A stretch of 64,000 nt of DNA, from NCBI GenBank assembly GCA_964537035.1, contig CAZIAK010000012.1:1-64000 (forward strand), read 5' to 3'. Source of the DNA: CAZIAK01 sp964537035. GTDB lineage: Bacteria; Planctomycetota; B15-G4. Made by a program: the position numbers and the translations under genes. The notes under the pieces were generated by a model. That model was not told the DNA's origin. It saw nothing but the letters and a program-made list of their open reading frames with translations, and did not search any database. Positions 8,043-16,941 of this stretch are shown here, piece by piece (position 1 is the first letter of the stretch; each line of letters begins with the position of its first letter).

Positions 8043-8789
8043 ATGTTTCGCATCCTCTCTCTTTCCATCCTGTTGCTCGGCCTCGGTTGTGCCGTGCGCC
8101 CGCAGCAGATGTCCGTTCGCGAATATGGCGATCCCTCGAACCGCCTCCTGGGAGATGTGAGCTGGATGACCGTGGGTCGCTCTGAGAAGGTCATCCACGG
8201 CCAGCTGCGCAGCTACTTCCCCAACGGGCAGATGGAGGTGCAGACGACCTACGACAAGGGTGTGCCTCACGGGCCCTGGACGCAGTGGTACGACAATGGC
8301 GTCCAGGCCGCAGACGGCACCTGGGAGAACGGCCTGCGCGCAGGGACGTGGACTCGCTGGCACCGCACGGGCACCAAGCGGGTCGAGTGCACCTTCGCAG
8401 CCGATCGTCTCAGCGGCCCGTACAACACCTGGGATGCCCGGGGACGGCAGCTGCTGCTGGCGGAGTACAAGCGCGATCTCCCCGACGGCTGGTGGGTCTC
8501 ATGGTGGCCCAATGGCGCCAAACGCCTGGATGGCCGGTTCATCGACGGCAAGGAGCACGGTCGCTGGACCTCGTACTACCCCTCCGGCGAGAAAGCCGGC
8601 GAAGGGGCATACCTGGACGGCAAGCGCAACGGTCTGTGGATCTTCTGGCGTGAGGACGGCTCGATCATGGCCAAGGGACGCTTCCGCGACGACCGGCCCA
8701 CGGGCCATCTTCAGCTGGCCAAGGACGCCACGCAGGCCAAGGACCCCGACTCGCTGTTCCACTTCTCGTTCGACGTTCAGGACCGCTGA
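8043..8789 (+). CDS. MORN-variant repeat lipoprotein (YwqK-like)
   Basis: A lipoprotein signal peptide ends in LLGLGC, with Cys16 as the lipidation site. The mature protein is a chain of about six repeats of roughly 24 residues of the type YxNGxxxxxxxYxxGxxxGxWxxW (HGPWTQWY, AGTWTRW, DGWWVSWWPNG, HGRWTSYYPSG, NGLWIFW). This is the MORN_2 pattern of YwqK-family proteins, a beta-hairpin repeat that generally serves as a scaffold. The function is unknown. It is likely anchored at the outer face of a membrane. The gene appears monocistronic, and a hairpin follows it. Confidence 0.85.
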   Translation: MFRILSLSILLLGLGCAVRPQQMSVREYGDPSNRLLGDVSWMTVGRSEKVIHGQLRSYFPNGQMEVQTTYDKGVPHGPWTQWYDNGVQAADGTWENGLRAGTWTRWHRTGTKRVECTFAADRLSGPYNTWDARGRQLLLAEYKRDLPDGWWVSWWPNGAKRLDGRFIDGKEHGRWTSYYPSGEKAGEGAYLDGKRNGLWIFWREDGSIMAKGRFRDDRPTGHLQLAKDATQAKDPDSLFHFSFDVQDR

Positions 8790-8806
8790 TCTCGCCACTA
8801 GTGGGA

Positions 8807-8844
8807 GGACCAGAGTTGGCCCAGGGTTGCCCTGGAGTTGGTCC
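8807..8844 (+). other. Nested hairpin after the lipoprotein gene
   Basis: An inner stem CCAGGG/CCCTGG with a TTG loop (8821-8835) is enclosed by an outer GGACCA/TGGTCC pair (8807-8812, 8839-8844). It lies 17 nt past the stop codon. There is no T-run, so it may protect a 3' end or aid factor-dependent termination; this is inferred. Confidence 0.4.
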
Positions 8845-8974
8845 TGCCCGGCCGGTCGTGCGAGGGCGTTCCTCAAGATCTGAGTGAGGGCCATTGGGCT
8901 CTTCTCCAGAGCCGATCTCGGGCGTAGGATACCAGGCCGTTTTGCGCTGCCTGCTCCTGCCCCGAGAACGATCC

Positions 8975-10240
8975 ATGACGACCATCACAGCTGTCCACGC
9001 CCGCGAGATTCTCGATTCTCGGGGCAACCCCACGCTCGAAGCCGAAGTGCAGCTGGAGTGCGGCGCCACGGGGCGCATGGCCGTGCCTTCGGGGGCCTCT
9101 ACGGGCACCCACGAAGCGGTCGAACTTCGCGACGGCGATGCCGACCGCTACCTGGGCAAGGGGGTGCTGAAGGCCGTCGAGAACGTGAACACGATCATCG
9201 CCAGCGAGGTGGTCGGGCTCGATGCCAGCGATCAGGAGCACCTCGACGGGTCACTGATCGCCGTGGACGGCACGCCCAACAAGGCTCACCTCGGCGCCAA
9301 CGCCATGCTGGCGGTGAGCGGTGCAGCGGCCCGAGCTGCCGCCGAGGCCTTCGGCATGCCCCTCTACCGCTACCTGGGAGGAACCGCCGCTCGCACGCTG
9401 CCCGTGCCCATGATGAACATCATCAATGGCGGCGCCCACGCCGACAACACGGTCGACTTTCAGGAGTTCATGATTGTGCCTCACGGCGCGTCGTCCTTCC
9501 GCGAAGGGCTGCGCACGGGGGCAGAGGTTTTTCACGCGCTGAAGGCCGTGCTCAAGGGCCGAGGACTGAACACCGCAGTGGGCGACGAGGGCGGCTTCGC
9601 TCCCAACCTGTCGAGCAATGAAGAGGCCATCACGGTCATCCTCGAGGCCATTGACGCGGCAGGCTACGAGCCGGGCACCCATGTGTCCCTGGCCCTCGAT
9701 GTGGCAGCCAGCGAGTTCTTCCACGACGGCCAGTACGTGCTGGCGGGCGAGGGCGGCCGGACCTGCACCGCCGACGACATGATCGAAATCTACGGCTCCT
9801 GGGTGGACAAGTATCCCGTCGTGTCCATCGAAGACGGCCTGGACGAAGACGACTGGGACGGCTGGGGACGACTGACCACCGCGGTGGGCGACCGGGTCCA
9901 GCTGGTGGGCGACGATCTCTTCGTGACCAACCCGGAGCGCCTCGCCCGTGGCATCGCAGGTGGCGTGGCCAACTCGGTGCTGATCAAGATCAACCAGATC
10001 GGCACGCTCTCCGAGACCTTCGAGACCGTGGCCATGGCCACGCGCAGCGCTTACACGTCTGTGATCTCCCATCGCTCTGGCGAGACCGAGGACGCGATCA
10101 TCGCCGACATCGCCGTGGCCACGAACGCGGGCCAGATCAAGACCGGCTCGCTGTCCCGCTCGGATCGCATCGCCAAGTACAACCAGCTGCTGCGCATCGA
10201 AGAAGGGCTCGGCGAGTCGGCCCGGTACGGCCTGGCCTGA
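8975..10240 (+). CDS. eno: Enolase
   Basis: Enolase interconverts 2-phosphoglycerate and phosphoenolpyruvate in the cytosol. The opening block AREILDSRGNPTLEAEV, the SGASTGTHEA loop, the acid residue in GDEGGFAPN, SIEDGL, the base Lys in LIKINQIGTLSE and SHRSGETED are all present. Its 421 residues are normal. The ATG at 8975 gives the family's usual N-terminus; a 27-residue upstream extension is not homologous to enolase. Roughly 185 bp upstream should hold its promoter, but I could not assign one confidently. Confidence 0.97.
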   Translation: MTTITAVHAREILDSRGNPTLEAEVQLECGATGRMAVPSGASTGTHEAVELRDGDADRYLGKGVLKAVENVNTIIASEVVGLDASDQEHLDGSLIAVDGTPNKAHLGANAMLAVSGAAARAAAEAFGMPLYRYLGGTAARTLPVPMMNIINGGAHADNTVDFQEFMIVPHGASSFREGLRTGAEVFHALKAVLKGRGLNTAVGDEGGFAPNLSSNEEAITVILEAIDAAGYEPGTHVSLALDVAASEFFHDGQYVLAGEGGRTCTADDMIEIYGSWVDKYPVVSIEDGLDEDDWDGWGRLTTAVGDRVQLVGDDLFVTNPERLARGIAGGVANSVLIKINQIGTLSETFETVAMATRSAYTSVISHRSGETEDAIIADIAVATNAGQIKTGSLSRSDRIAKYNQLLRIEEGLGESARYGLA

Positions 10241-10321
10241 GTCGTCGGGGCTGCCCGCCGGCTGGTGGCTCGTCGACAGAATGTGCTCACGAAGTGCTTC
10301 CCCAGCCCGTACTCTCGGGTC

Positions 10322-10642
10322 ATGGGACACATGCGCATCCTGTTGCGACGACACGGACCGGCCGCGGCCATGACCGTGGGTCTGGCCTGCTTGGTCTGGG
10401 GGGCCGCTCTTCCGGCAGTCGACGAGCGAGCCCAGGCTCGCGCCGAGCGCCTCGAAGCCGAGCGAGCCCTTGAACGGCAGCAGCAAGAACTGAGCCGGGC
10501 AGAGCTCTGGCTGTCCGGGCTGGAGCAAGGTGATGCCCAGATCGAGGGGCGGTTGACTCAAGAACGGTCGCGCTCTCCCGAGCTGCCGGGCCCTGTGGTC
10601 TTGGAACCACCTGTGGGGTCTGAGCCGATCCACCTCCGCTGA
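10322..10642 (+). CDS. Small single-span coiled-coil protein (FtsB/DivIC-like candidate)
   Basis: This is a 106-residue protein with one membrane helix (about residues 14-33) followed directly by a heptad-rich helix (residues 35-75, rich in Ala, Glu, Arg and Leu) and a Pro-rich tail. The architecture and its place right after enolase recall FtsB, the divisome coiled-coil protein that is often next to eno in proteobacteria. Sequence identity to FtsB cannot be claimed by eye. The next gene starts two bases after its stop, so they are probably co-transcribed. The start could also be the ATG nine bases further on. Confidence 0.6.
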   Translation: MGHMRILLRRHGPAAAMTVGLACLVWGAALPAVDERAQARAERLEAERALERQQQELSRAELWLSGLEQGDAQIEGRLTQERSRSPELPGPVVLEPPVGSEPIHLR

Positions 10643-10644
10643 CC

Positions 10645-12591
10645 ATGGGCGGCCCCGCGCAGCACCTCCCGCACAGGCTGCTAGGCCTGGTCCTGATCGG
10701 CGGGGTTCTGGTGGGCCCCTTGTGCAGCTCGTCGTGCGGGCAGTTCGTCGCTCCCGAGGGCAGTGATTTTCACAACGGCAGCTCGTTGATCCTCGAGGAC
10801 GATGGTCGGGGCAGCGAGTGGTTGGTGCGCCTTGAGCAGGCCTTGGCCTTCTCAGACAAGGAGGGCGTGGTCACGGTGATGCGCGGGCTGAGAAACCTGC
10901 GCGAGCCGAGGCTGGTGCCCTTTGGACCGCGCACGCACGTGCCGGTGATCGATCGTGCGGCCGGGCTCATCGTGTCGTTTGGCGAGGGGGCGGTCCTTGA
11001 CGCCGTGCTCGCCGACGCCAGGGCCGCCATCGCCGCCGCACTGCAGCGTCGAGACCTGGCCACCTTGATGGACCACGCCACGCGAGCCCGAGCTCTTGAC
11101 AGCTGGCGCGACGCGGCCTGGGCCGGGGCGCGGCTCCAGTTCGAAGAAGGCCGCTGGTGGGAGGCCGCCAGCCTGGCTCAGCGCCTGCCCAGCAGCCCCA
11201 AGGTGGCAGCCTTGCTCGCCGCCGCCCAGGCCCAGCTCCCGGTCGCCGAAGCGCCACCCTCCGGCGGGCCGTGGGAGCGGTCCATCATGACTCTTGGGCT
11301 TCCCCTGGATCGGTACCAGTACGCCGAGGCTCTCCCGCTAATTATCGATGGCCGAGGTGACGAGATCCTGGTGCTCGATCACCTGGGCCTGCAGGGCCTC
11401 GACCTGGACAGCGACGGCCTGTTCATCGACTTCACCACCGAGCGCTTCGAGTGGGCGATCGAGTACCTCGGTGCAGAGCGCTTCGGCCTGGGACTTCCCG
11501 CGCCGCGCCGATTCAGCGCAGCTCGACTGGGGCAACGTCTGGTGCTGCCGTTCAACGTGGCTCGCGGTGGTTGGCGCAATCCCCGAGGGGGCCGGCAGGC
11601 TCGGTTGCTCGCCGTGGACCTAGGCCAGCGGACCGAGCCGCCGGCCATGCCGAAAGTGGCCTGGTCGGTCCGAGTACAAGACCCGGTGAGTTCGGTGTTC
11701 GGTACCCCTGTGATCGCCGGCGAGCGGGTCTTCGTGCCCGTGGCCCGCGGTGGGTTGCAGGTCGAGGTCTCCCTGGCTGCCTACGCTCTCGACGACGGAC
11801 GCCTGCTCTTCGAGACGCCCTTGGTGCGCGGTTCACAGCCCCTGCGCTTCGCCTCCCGGCGCGCAGAGATCCACGTCGACGACGTGGACAAGCGCGCCCG
11901 TGAGGGAAGCCTGGTCGTGCACCAAGGAGTGGTCTACGTGTGCACGGGCTTCGGTGTGTTCGCCGCCGTCGATGGGCTCACCGGCGCGCTGCGCCACACC
12001 TTCCGCTACGACCGGGTCTTCGCCCAGGAGCAGAGCACCTTCGACCCGGCGTTCCTGTTCGACACCGGCGCCTGGGACCACGAGCCCGTCCGACGGCACG
12101 GCGAGCGCCTCGTCATCGCGCCGTCCGATTCTCGCTTCCTGTACATGCTGGCCCTGGAGCCCGGGAGCGAGGGCCACCTGATTCGCGAGGACCCGATCGA
12201 GCGGCTCGACCGCCGAGATGTGGTGGCCCTGGTCGACGATCCCCAAGGTGGGGAGGCGCCGCTGGTGGTGGCCACCCGGCGACGGGACAACCTTTCATCA
12301 CTTGTGTTGCTCGACGGCAGCGGACACACCTTGGCAACCTCCGCTGCTCTTCCAGCGGGTGAACATCAGACCGGCAGGCCGTTGGTGTTGGGAGGCGCAG
12401 TGGTGCTGCCCACGGCACGCGGCCTGCGGCTCTTTGCGCTGCATGACCTGCAACGTCCCCCCGTGTTGGTGCCTCAACCCCCGGACATGCCACCGCCTAC
12501 GGTGGTCTATGGCACGCGCGGTGGGCTGCTGAGCTTGCATCCCAGTGAGGGCGGGGAGCTGCTGGCGATTTTTCGGCGTCGAGCACGCTGA
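10645..12591 (+). CDS. Secreted protein with PQQ-like beta-propeller repeats
   Basis: This 648-residue exported protein has a signal peptide with hydrophobic core LLGLVLIGGVLVGPL; Cys27 and Cys31 follow, but neither sits in a good lipobox. Residues 50-200 are helical, with paired Ala-rich segments that may be TPR-like. From about residue 340 onwards, blade-like phrases such as VYVCTGFGVFAAVDGLTGALRHTF, AAYALDDGRLLFETPL and VLLDGSGHTL suggest PQQ/WD-type beta-propeller blades. No enzyme motif is visible. It resembles the N-terminal and blade regions of the 1393-residue product at 19250, so the two may be distant paralogues. Confidence 0.75.
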   Translation: MGGPAQHLPHRLLGLVLIGGVLVGPLCSSSCGQFVAPEGSDFHNGSSLILEDDGRGSEWLVRLEQALAFSDKEGVVTVMRGLRNLREPRLVPFGPRTHVPVIDRAAGLIVSFGEGAVLDAVLADARAAIAAALQRRDLATLMDHATRARALDSWRDAAWAGARLQFEEGRWWEAASLAQRLPSSPKVAALLAAAQAQLPVAEAPPSGGPWERSIMTLGLPLDRYQYAEALPLIIDGRGDEILVLDHLGLQGLDLDSDGLFIDFTTERFEWAIEYLGAERFGLGLPAPRRFSAARLGQRLVLPFNVARGGWRNPRGGRQARLLAVDLGQRTEPPAMPKVAWSVRVQDPVSSVFGTPVIAGERVFVPVARGGLQVEVSLAAYALDDGRLLFETPLVRGSQPLRFASRRAEIHVDDVDKRAREGSLVVHQGVVYVCTGFGVFAAVDGLTGALRHTFRYDRVFAQEQSTFDPAFLFDTGAWDHEPVRRHGERLVIAPSDSRFLYMLALEPGSEGHLIREDPIERLDRRDVVALVDDPQGGEAPLVVATRRRDNLSSLVLLDGSGHTLATSAALPAGEHQTGRPLVLGGAVVLPTARGLRLFALHDLQRPPVLVPQPPDMPPPTVVYGTRGGLLSLHPSEGGELLAIFRRRAR

Positions 12592-12633
12592 GCAGGGGAT
12601 GTCACGGTCTCGTCTCGTTCGGCACTCTGCTAG

Positions 12634-12646
12634 AAGGGTCCCTTCG
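12634..12646. promoter_or_regulatory. Palindrome upstream of the moxR operon
   Basis: GAAGGG-T-CCCTTC is a perfect 6-bp-arm palindrome in the 189-bp stretch before the MoxR gene. It could be an operator or a small hairpin. No -35/-10 pair could be assigned with it, so the role is a guess. Confidence 0.3.
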
Positions 12647-12780
12647 CGCTACCCTGAGGGGCTGCAGCGGTAGACTCGCATGAGTTCGTGCCAGAACAGG
12701 GCGACCTCCAACGCATCGAGCTGCGTTTCGTCACACATCACGTCTCTTCGCTGTCACGCATCGTTCCACCGGATGACCCC

Positions 12781-13833
12781 ATGACCGATACCAACGACGT
12801 CCAGGCCGCTGAGCGCCTCCAGAAGGCCTATGACACGATCCGCACCGAGCTGGGCCGGGTCATCGTGGGCCAAGACGCGGTGATCGATCAGTTGATCGTG
12901 GCCCTGTTTGCCCGGGGGCATTGCCTGCTCACTGGAGTGCCGGGCCTGGCCAAGACCCTGATGATCTCGTCTCTGGCCCAGACCCTGAAGCTCGACTTCA
13001 ACCGCATCCAGTTCACGCCTGACCTCATGCCTACCGACATCACGGGCACAGAGATCTTGCAGGAGAACCGCACGACCGGTGCGCGGGAGATGAACTTCAT
13101 TGAAGGGCCGGTATTCACCAACGTGCTGCTGGCTGACGAGATCAACCGCACGCCGCCGCGCACCCAGGCCGCCCTGCTCGAGGCCATGCAAGATCGCCAG
13201 GTGACCACGGCGGGACAGCGCCGCGCCTTGCCCGACCCGTTCTTCGTCTTGGCCACCCAGAACCCCATCGAGCAAGAGGGCACCTACCCCTTGCCAGAGG
13301 CGCAGCTCGACCGCTTCATGTTCAACGTGGTGGTCGAGTACCCGGACCACAACGAAGAGGTCGAGATCTTGCGTCGTACCACCGAGGCGGCTCTGGCCGA
13401 GCTGCCAGCGGTGATGAGCGGCGAAGAGATCCTTGAGCTGCAAGGGCTCGTGCGTCGTGTCCCCGTGGCGGACGACATGCTGACCTACGCCGCGTCGTTG
13501 GTGCGGGCCACGCGCCCAGACCAGCCTGACTCGCCAGGGTTCGTGCGCGAGAGCCTCAAGTGGGGCGCCGGCCCACGGGCGGGGCAGTTCTTGATCCTGG
13601 GCGCCAAGGCTCGCGCTGTCATTCGGGGACGCTTTCATGTGTCCATGGAGGACATCCAGCGCGTGGCCCGGCCCGTATTGCGTCACCGTATTCTGACCAA
13701 CTACTCGGCCCAGGCCGAAGGCATCCGACCGGACGACATCATCGACCGGCTCCTGGAGACCGTCTCCTTGCACCCCACCCAGGCAAACAACGATGGCGGA
13801 CTCCCCGAAGTCGTGGGCAGCTCGAATGGCTGA
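12781..13833 (+). CDS. MoxR-family AAA+ ATPase
   Basis: MoxR ATPases are chaperone-like AAA+ proteins that act with VWA-domain partners in cofactor insertion or complex assembly. The 350 residues contain Walker A GVPGLAKT (52-59), Walker B LLADEINR (116-123), sensor-1 ATQNP (158-162) and the arginine-finger block PEAQLDRF (172-179). The ATG at 12781 gives the usual N-terminus; an upstream extension has no family similarity. It opens the long envelope operon and overlaps the DUF58 gene by 8 bp. The partner proteins following it are the standard MoxR-DUF58-VWA order. Confidence 0.95.
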   Translation: MTDTNDVQAAERLQKAYDTIRTELGRVIVGQDAVIDQLIVALFARGHCLLTGVPGLAKTLMISSLAQTLKLDFNRIQFTPDLMPTDITGTEILQENRTTGAREMNFIEGPVFTNVLLADEINRTPPRTQAALLEAMQDRQVTTAGQRRALPDPFFVLATQNPIEQEGTYPLPEAQLDRFMFNVVVEYPDHNEEVEILRRTTEAALAELPAVMSGEEILELQGLVRRVPVADDMLTYAASLVRATRPDQPDSPGFVRESLKWGAGPRAGQFLILGAKARAVIRGRFHVSMEDIQRVARPVLRHRILTNYSAQAEGIRPDDIIDRLLETVSLHPTQANNDGGLPEVVGSSNG

Positions 13834-14740
13834 TGCCCCGGGGCGTCGAGGGCTCGACCCCAAGGTCGCCGACAAGCTGGCCCGACTGAGCCTGGCCGTT
13901 GACGGCACGGTCGAGGGCTTTCTGGCCGGACGACATCGCAGTCCCCATCGGGGCGTGTCGGTGGAGTTCGTCGAGCGTCGCCCCTACGTGCCCGGTGACG
14001 ATCTCCGTCACCTCGACTGGAAGGCCTGGGCTCGCAGCGACCGCCTGGCGGTCAAGCGCTACGAAGAGGAGACCAACCTGTCTGCGACCTTCGTGGTCGA
14101 TGCCAGCGCCTCCATGGCCTATCCCCCGGGGGGCGGGGTCAGCAAGTACGACCTGGCCTGCCAGGCGGCCATGGCCCTGGCGCACATCGTGCTGCGCGAT
14201 CGGGACGGAGCGTCGCTGGCCCTGTTCGATCATGTGCTCGATCGGGTCTTGCCAGCGTCCACTTCGCCTGCTCACGAAGAGGTCTTGGCCCGGGCGCTGG
14301 TCGAGCGGGAGCCTCAGGGGCAGACCGACATCGCCGCCGTGCTGGGGCGACTGACCGAGCGCATCAGCAAGCCGGGCATCGTGGTGGTCCTCTCTGATCT
14401 GTTCGGTGATGTCGGATCTCTCGAACGGGGTCTGGGTTTTCTGCGCACCCGCAACCACGACGTGATCGTGCTGCACGTGATGCACAACGACGAGCTGACC
14501 TTTCCTTTCGACCGGCTGACCCGCTTCGAAGGCATGGAGGACGCCTCGCACCTGTTGGTCGACGCGCCGTCTCTGCGCGAGAGCTACCGCGAGGTGGTCG
14601 ATGGCTGGCGGGCCCAGGTGCGCCGGGTCTGTCACGTGCGCGACGTCGACTACCAGCTGATCGACAGCGCTGATTCTCTCGGGCGTTGTCTCACCGAGTT
14701 CCTGGGCGAGCGCATGGCTCGCGGCGGAGGGCGGCTGTGA
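13826..14740 (+). CDS. DUF58 domain protein (VWA-like, MoxR partner)
   Basis: DUF58 proteins have a VWA-like fold and accompany MoxR ATPases. The signature RPYVPGDDLRHLDWKAWARSD and a MIDAS-like DASAS in FVVDASASM are clear, as is a later GIVVVLSDLFGD strand. No membrane helix is present, so it is cytosolic. I chose the ATG that overlaps the MoxR stop by 8 bp (304 residues). An ATG at 13793 would add eleven residues and a 41-bp overlap, and cannot be excluded. It overlaps the next gene as GTGA. Confidence 0.92.
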   Translation: MADAPGRRGLDPKVADKLARLSLAVDGTVEGFLAGRHRSPHRGVSVEFVERRPYVPGDDLRHLDWKAWARSDRLAVKRYEEETNLSATFVVDASASMAYPPGGGVSKYDLACQAAMALAHIVLRDRDGASLALFDHVLDRVLPASTSPAHEEVLARALVEREPQGQTDIAAVLGRLTERISKPGIVVVLSDLFGDVGSLERGLGFLRTRNHDVIVLHVMHNDELTFPFDRLTRFEGMEDASHLLVDAPSLRESYREVVDGWRAQVRRVCHVRDVDYQLIDSADSLGRCLTEFLGERMARGGGRL

Positions 14741-16941
14741 ATCTTGCCTTTGGCAACAGCGCGCTGCTCTGGGGCATGGCCCTGGTGGGTGTGCCCATCG
14801 CCATTCACCTCTTCAATCGTCGGCGCTACGTGGTGCAGTCGTTCGCGGCCATGGACTTCCTCCGGGAGGCCTTCGCCTCGCGGCGCAAGCGCATGCGCAT
14901 GGAGAACCTGCTGCTGCTCTTGCTGCGTTGTCTGGCGGTCCTGCTGGCGGCCCTGGCCATGGCCTTGCCCAACGTGTCGTCAGAGAGCGCCTTGGCCGTA
15001 CTGAGCGGTGGTCGTCGCGACGTTGTCTTGATCGTCGATCGGTCGGGTTCGACAGAACGTCAGCTCTCAGGTGGGGGCACGCTCGGCGAACGCGCTCTTG
15101 AGGTGGTGCGCCGACGCATCGCCACCCTGTCTGACGAGAAGGGCGACGGCGTCACCCTGATCATGCCGGGCAGCAGTGACCTGTTGCCCGCGCCCATCGG
15201 GGCCACGCCGTCGGTCGCCGCCGCCGCGCTCGACCGGGGCCTGCCTTCGTCAGAGGGCGTGGCCGATCTGGTCGAGGCCGCACGCCTGGTGCGCGATCGG
15301 GTGCGGCCTGTGCGACCCGGCGCCCTCGACATCGAGGTGTATTCCGATCTGCAGGCGCTGTCCTGGGGCGAGCCCCTGGGGCCTTTGTTCCAGGAGGTCT
15401 TCGATGAGGGCGGAGGATCTCTGCGCGTCATCGACCTCGCTGCAGACCAGCTGCGCACGAGCAACCTGGGCGTGCAGTCCCTCGGTGTGGTCGAGCCCCT
15501 GGTGTTGTCCAGTCGACCCATCACCGTCGAGGCGGTGGTGGCCAATCACTCCGACATCGCCTTGCAGGGCGTGCAGGGTTCGTTCTCGCTGGACGATGAG
15601 TTGATCCGCACCGTTCAGGACATCTCCCTGCCGCCCCGAGGGTCCACCGTGGTGACCATGCGTCTGCGCATCGACGCCCCCGGTCCGCACCATGTCACCT
15701 TCGCCTTGCAGCCAGACGAGCTGGCCTTTGACGACAGCCGCAGCCTGGCCCTGTCGGTGCGAGACCGTCTGCGCGTCTTGTTGGTCGACGGTCAGCACGG
15801 TCCCGAGCGCCTGGAGCGGGCCACGGGCTATCTGGAGCTGGCCCTCGATCCAGAAGTGGTCGACGGGGGCGACGACCTGCTGAGCAGCGGCTTCGAGCCC
15901 GTCGTTATCGACACGCGCCGGCTTGAGACCCTGGGCAGAGAGCTGTTCGACTACGACGCCATCGTGTTTGCCGACGTGGGCGGACTGAGCCCGGACACCG
16001 CTGAACTGCTGGCCCAGGTGGTCGAGTCTGGCACGCCCTTGTTGATCTTCACCGGGCCCTCGGTGACGCCGCGAGCCTACGCAGAAGAGCTAGAGCCTCG
16101 GGGGCTGTTGCCCGCCAGGGTGGGCGCGCCCGAGGGCGGCCCCACAGGGACCGCAGACTATGTGAGCCTGGTGCTCGCCGACCCTGCCCCTGCGTCCCTC
16201 GAGCTGTTCGCCGACCCACGTCTGGCCGTGCTGTTGCAGGTGCCTGTCCTGCAATGGAACCCGCTCGAACTCGTGGGCGACGCCAAGGTCATGGCCTGGT
16301 TTGCCGACGCCCTGGGTAACACCACGCCGGCCATCGTTGAAGGCGAGCTGGGCCTGGGACGGATCATCCTCATGGGCACCACGGCCAACGACGAGTGGTC
16401 GCTTCTGCCGCGCAAGCCAGCGACCTGGGTGCCCCTTGTCCACGAGCTGCTCTCCGGGCTCATGAGCGAGGACCCGGCCCAGACCAACGTGCCCCTTGGC
16501 CAGTCACCGACCTTGGTCGTGTCGGGCGTGCCCACCCGGGCCCGGCTGGAGTTTCCGAGCGGTGCCATCGAAGAGATCACCGCGCCGCAGATAGAGATCA
16601 TGGGCGAGCGGTCTCTGCTCTCGTTGGCGTCTACGCCTCTGGCGGAACCGGGCCCTGCGTTCCTCACGGTCGAGACAGAAGACTCGGCCCGATTGCCTGA
16701 GCGTCTGGCATTGGCCGCCTTCGCTGACGCCCGCGAGGGTGACCTGCAGCGCATCGATGGGCCCACCCTGGACGAGCGCCTGGCCGGAGTGGACTACCGT
16801 GTGGGTGAAGCCGAGGCGGGAGGCCTCGATGGGGGTGGCGGGCGAGGCGACGGCAGTCTCTTCAGGGCTCTGCTCTGGGCCCTGCTCATCGTGGCCTGCG
16901 CCGAGTCTGTCTTCGCGCGCTCCATCGGAGGAGCCCGATGA
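14737..16941 (+). CDS. BatA-type membrane protein with VWA domain
   Basis: This 734-residue protein begins with the aerotolerance-regulator N-terminal module: a membrane helix (about residues 8-26), the basic NRRRYVVQSFAAMDFL block and a second helix (58-76). A VWA domain follows with the metal site DRSGS at 101-105. The middle carries beta-rich domains and a GATase1-like region (LLVDGQHGPERL). One helix closes the protein (LFRALLWALLIVACAESVF). The GTG start overlaps the DUF58 stop as GTGA and has GGAGG upstream, which decides the start. By family, such proteins form envelope complexes with MoxR; the specific substrate is unknown. Confidence 0.9.
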   Translation: MNLAFGNSALLWGMALVGVPIAIHLFNRRRYVVQSFAAMDFLREAFASRRKRMRMENLLLLLLRCLAVLLAALAMALPNVSSESALAVLSGGRRDVVLIVDRSGSTERQLSGGGTLGERALEVVRRRIATLSDEKGDGVTLIMPGSSDLLPAPIGATPSVAAAALDRGLPSSEGVADLVEAARLVRDRVRPVRPGALDIEVYSDLQALSWGEPLGPLFQEVFDEGGGSLRVIDLAADQLRTSNLGVQSLGVVEPLVLSSRPITVEAVVANHSDIALQGVQGSFSLDDELIRTVQDISLPPRGSTVVTMRLRIDAPGPHHVTFALQPDELAFDDSRSLALSVRDRLRVLLVDGQHGPERLERATGYLELALDPEVVDGGDDLLSSGFEPVVIDTRRLETLGRELFDYDAIVFADVGGLSPDTAELLAQVVESGTPLLIFTGPSVTPRAYAEELEPRGLLPARVGAPEGGPTGTADYVSLVLADPAPASLELFADPRLAVLLQVPVLQWNPLELVGDAKVMAWFADALGNTTPAIVEGELGLGRIILMGTTANDEWSLLPRKPATWVPLVHELLSGLMSEDPAQTNVPLGQSPTLVVSGVPTRARLEFPSGAIEEITAPQIEIMGERSLLSLASTPLAEPGPAFLTVETEDSARLPERLALAAFADAREGDLQRIDGPTLDERLAGVDYRVGEAEAGGLDGGGGRGDGSLFRALLWALLIVACAESVFARSIGGAR

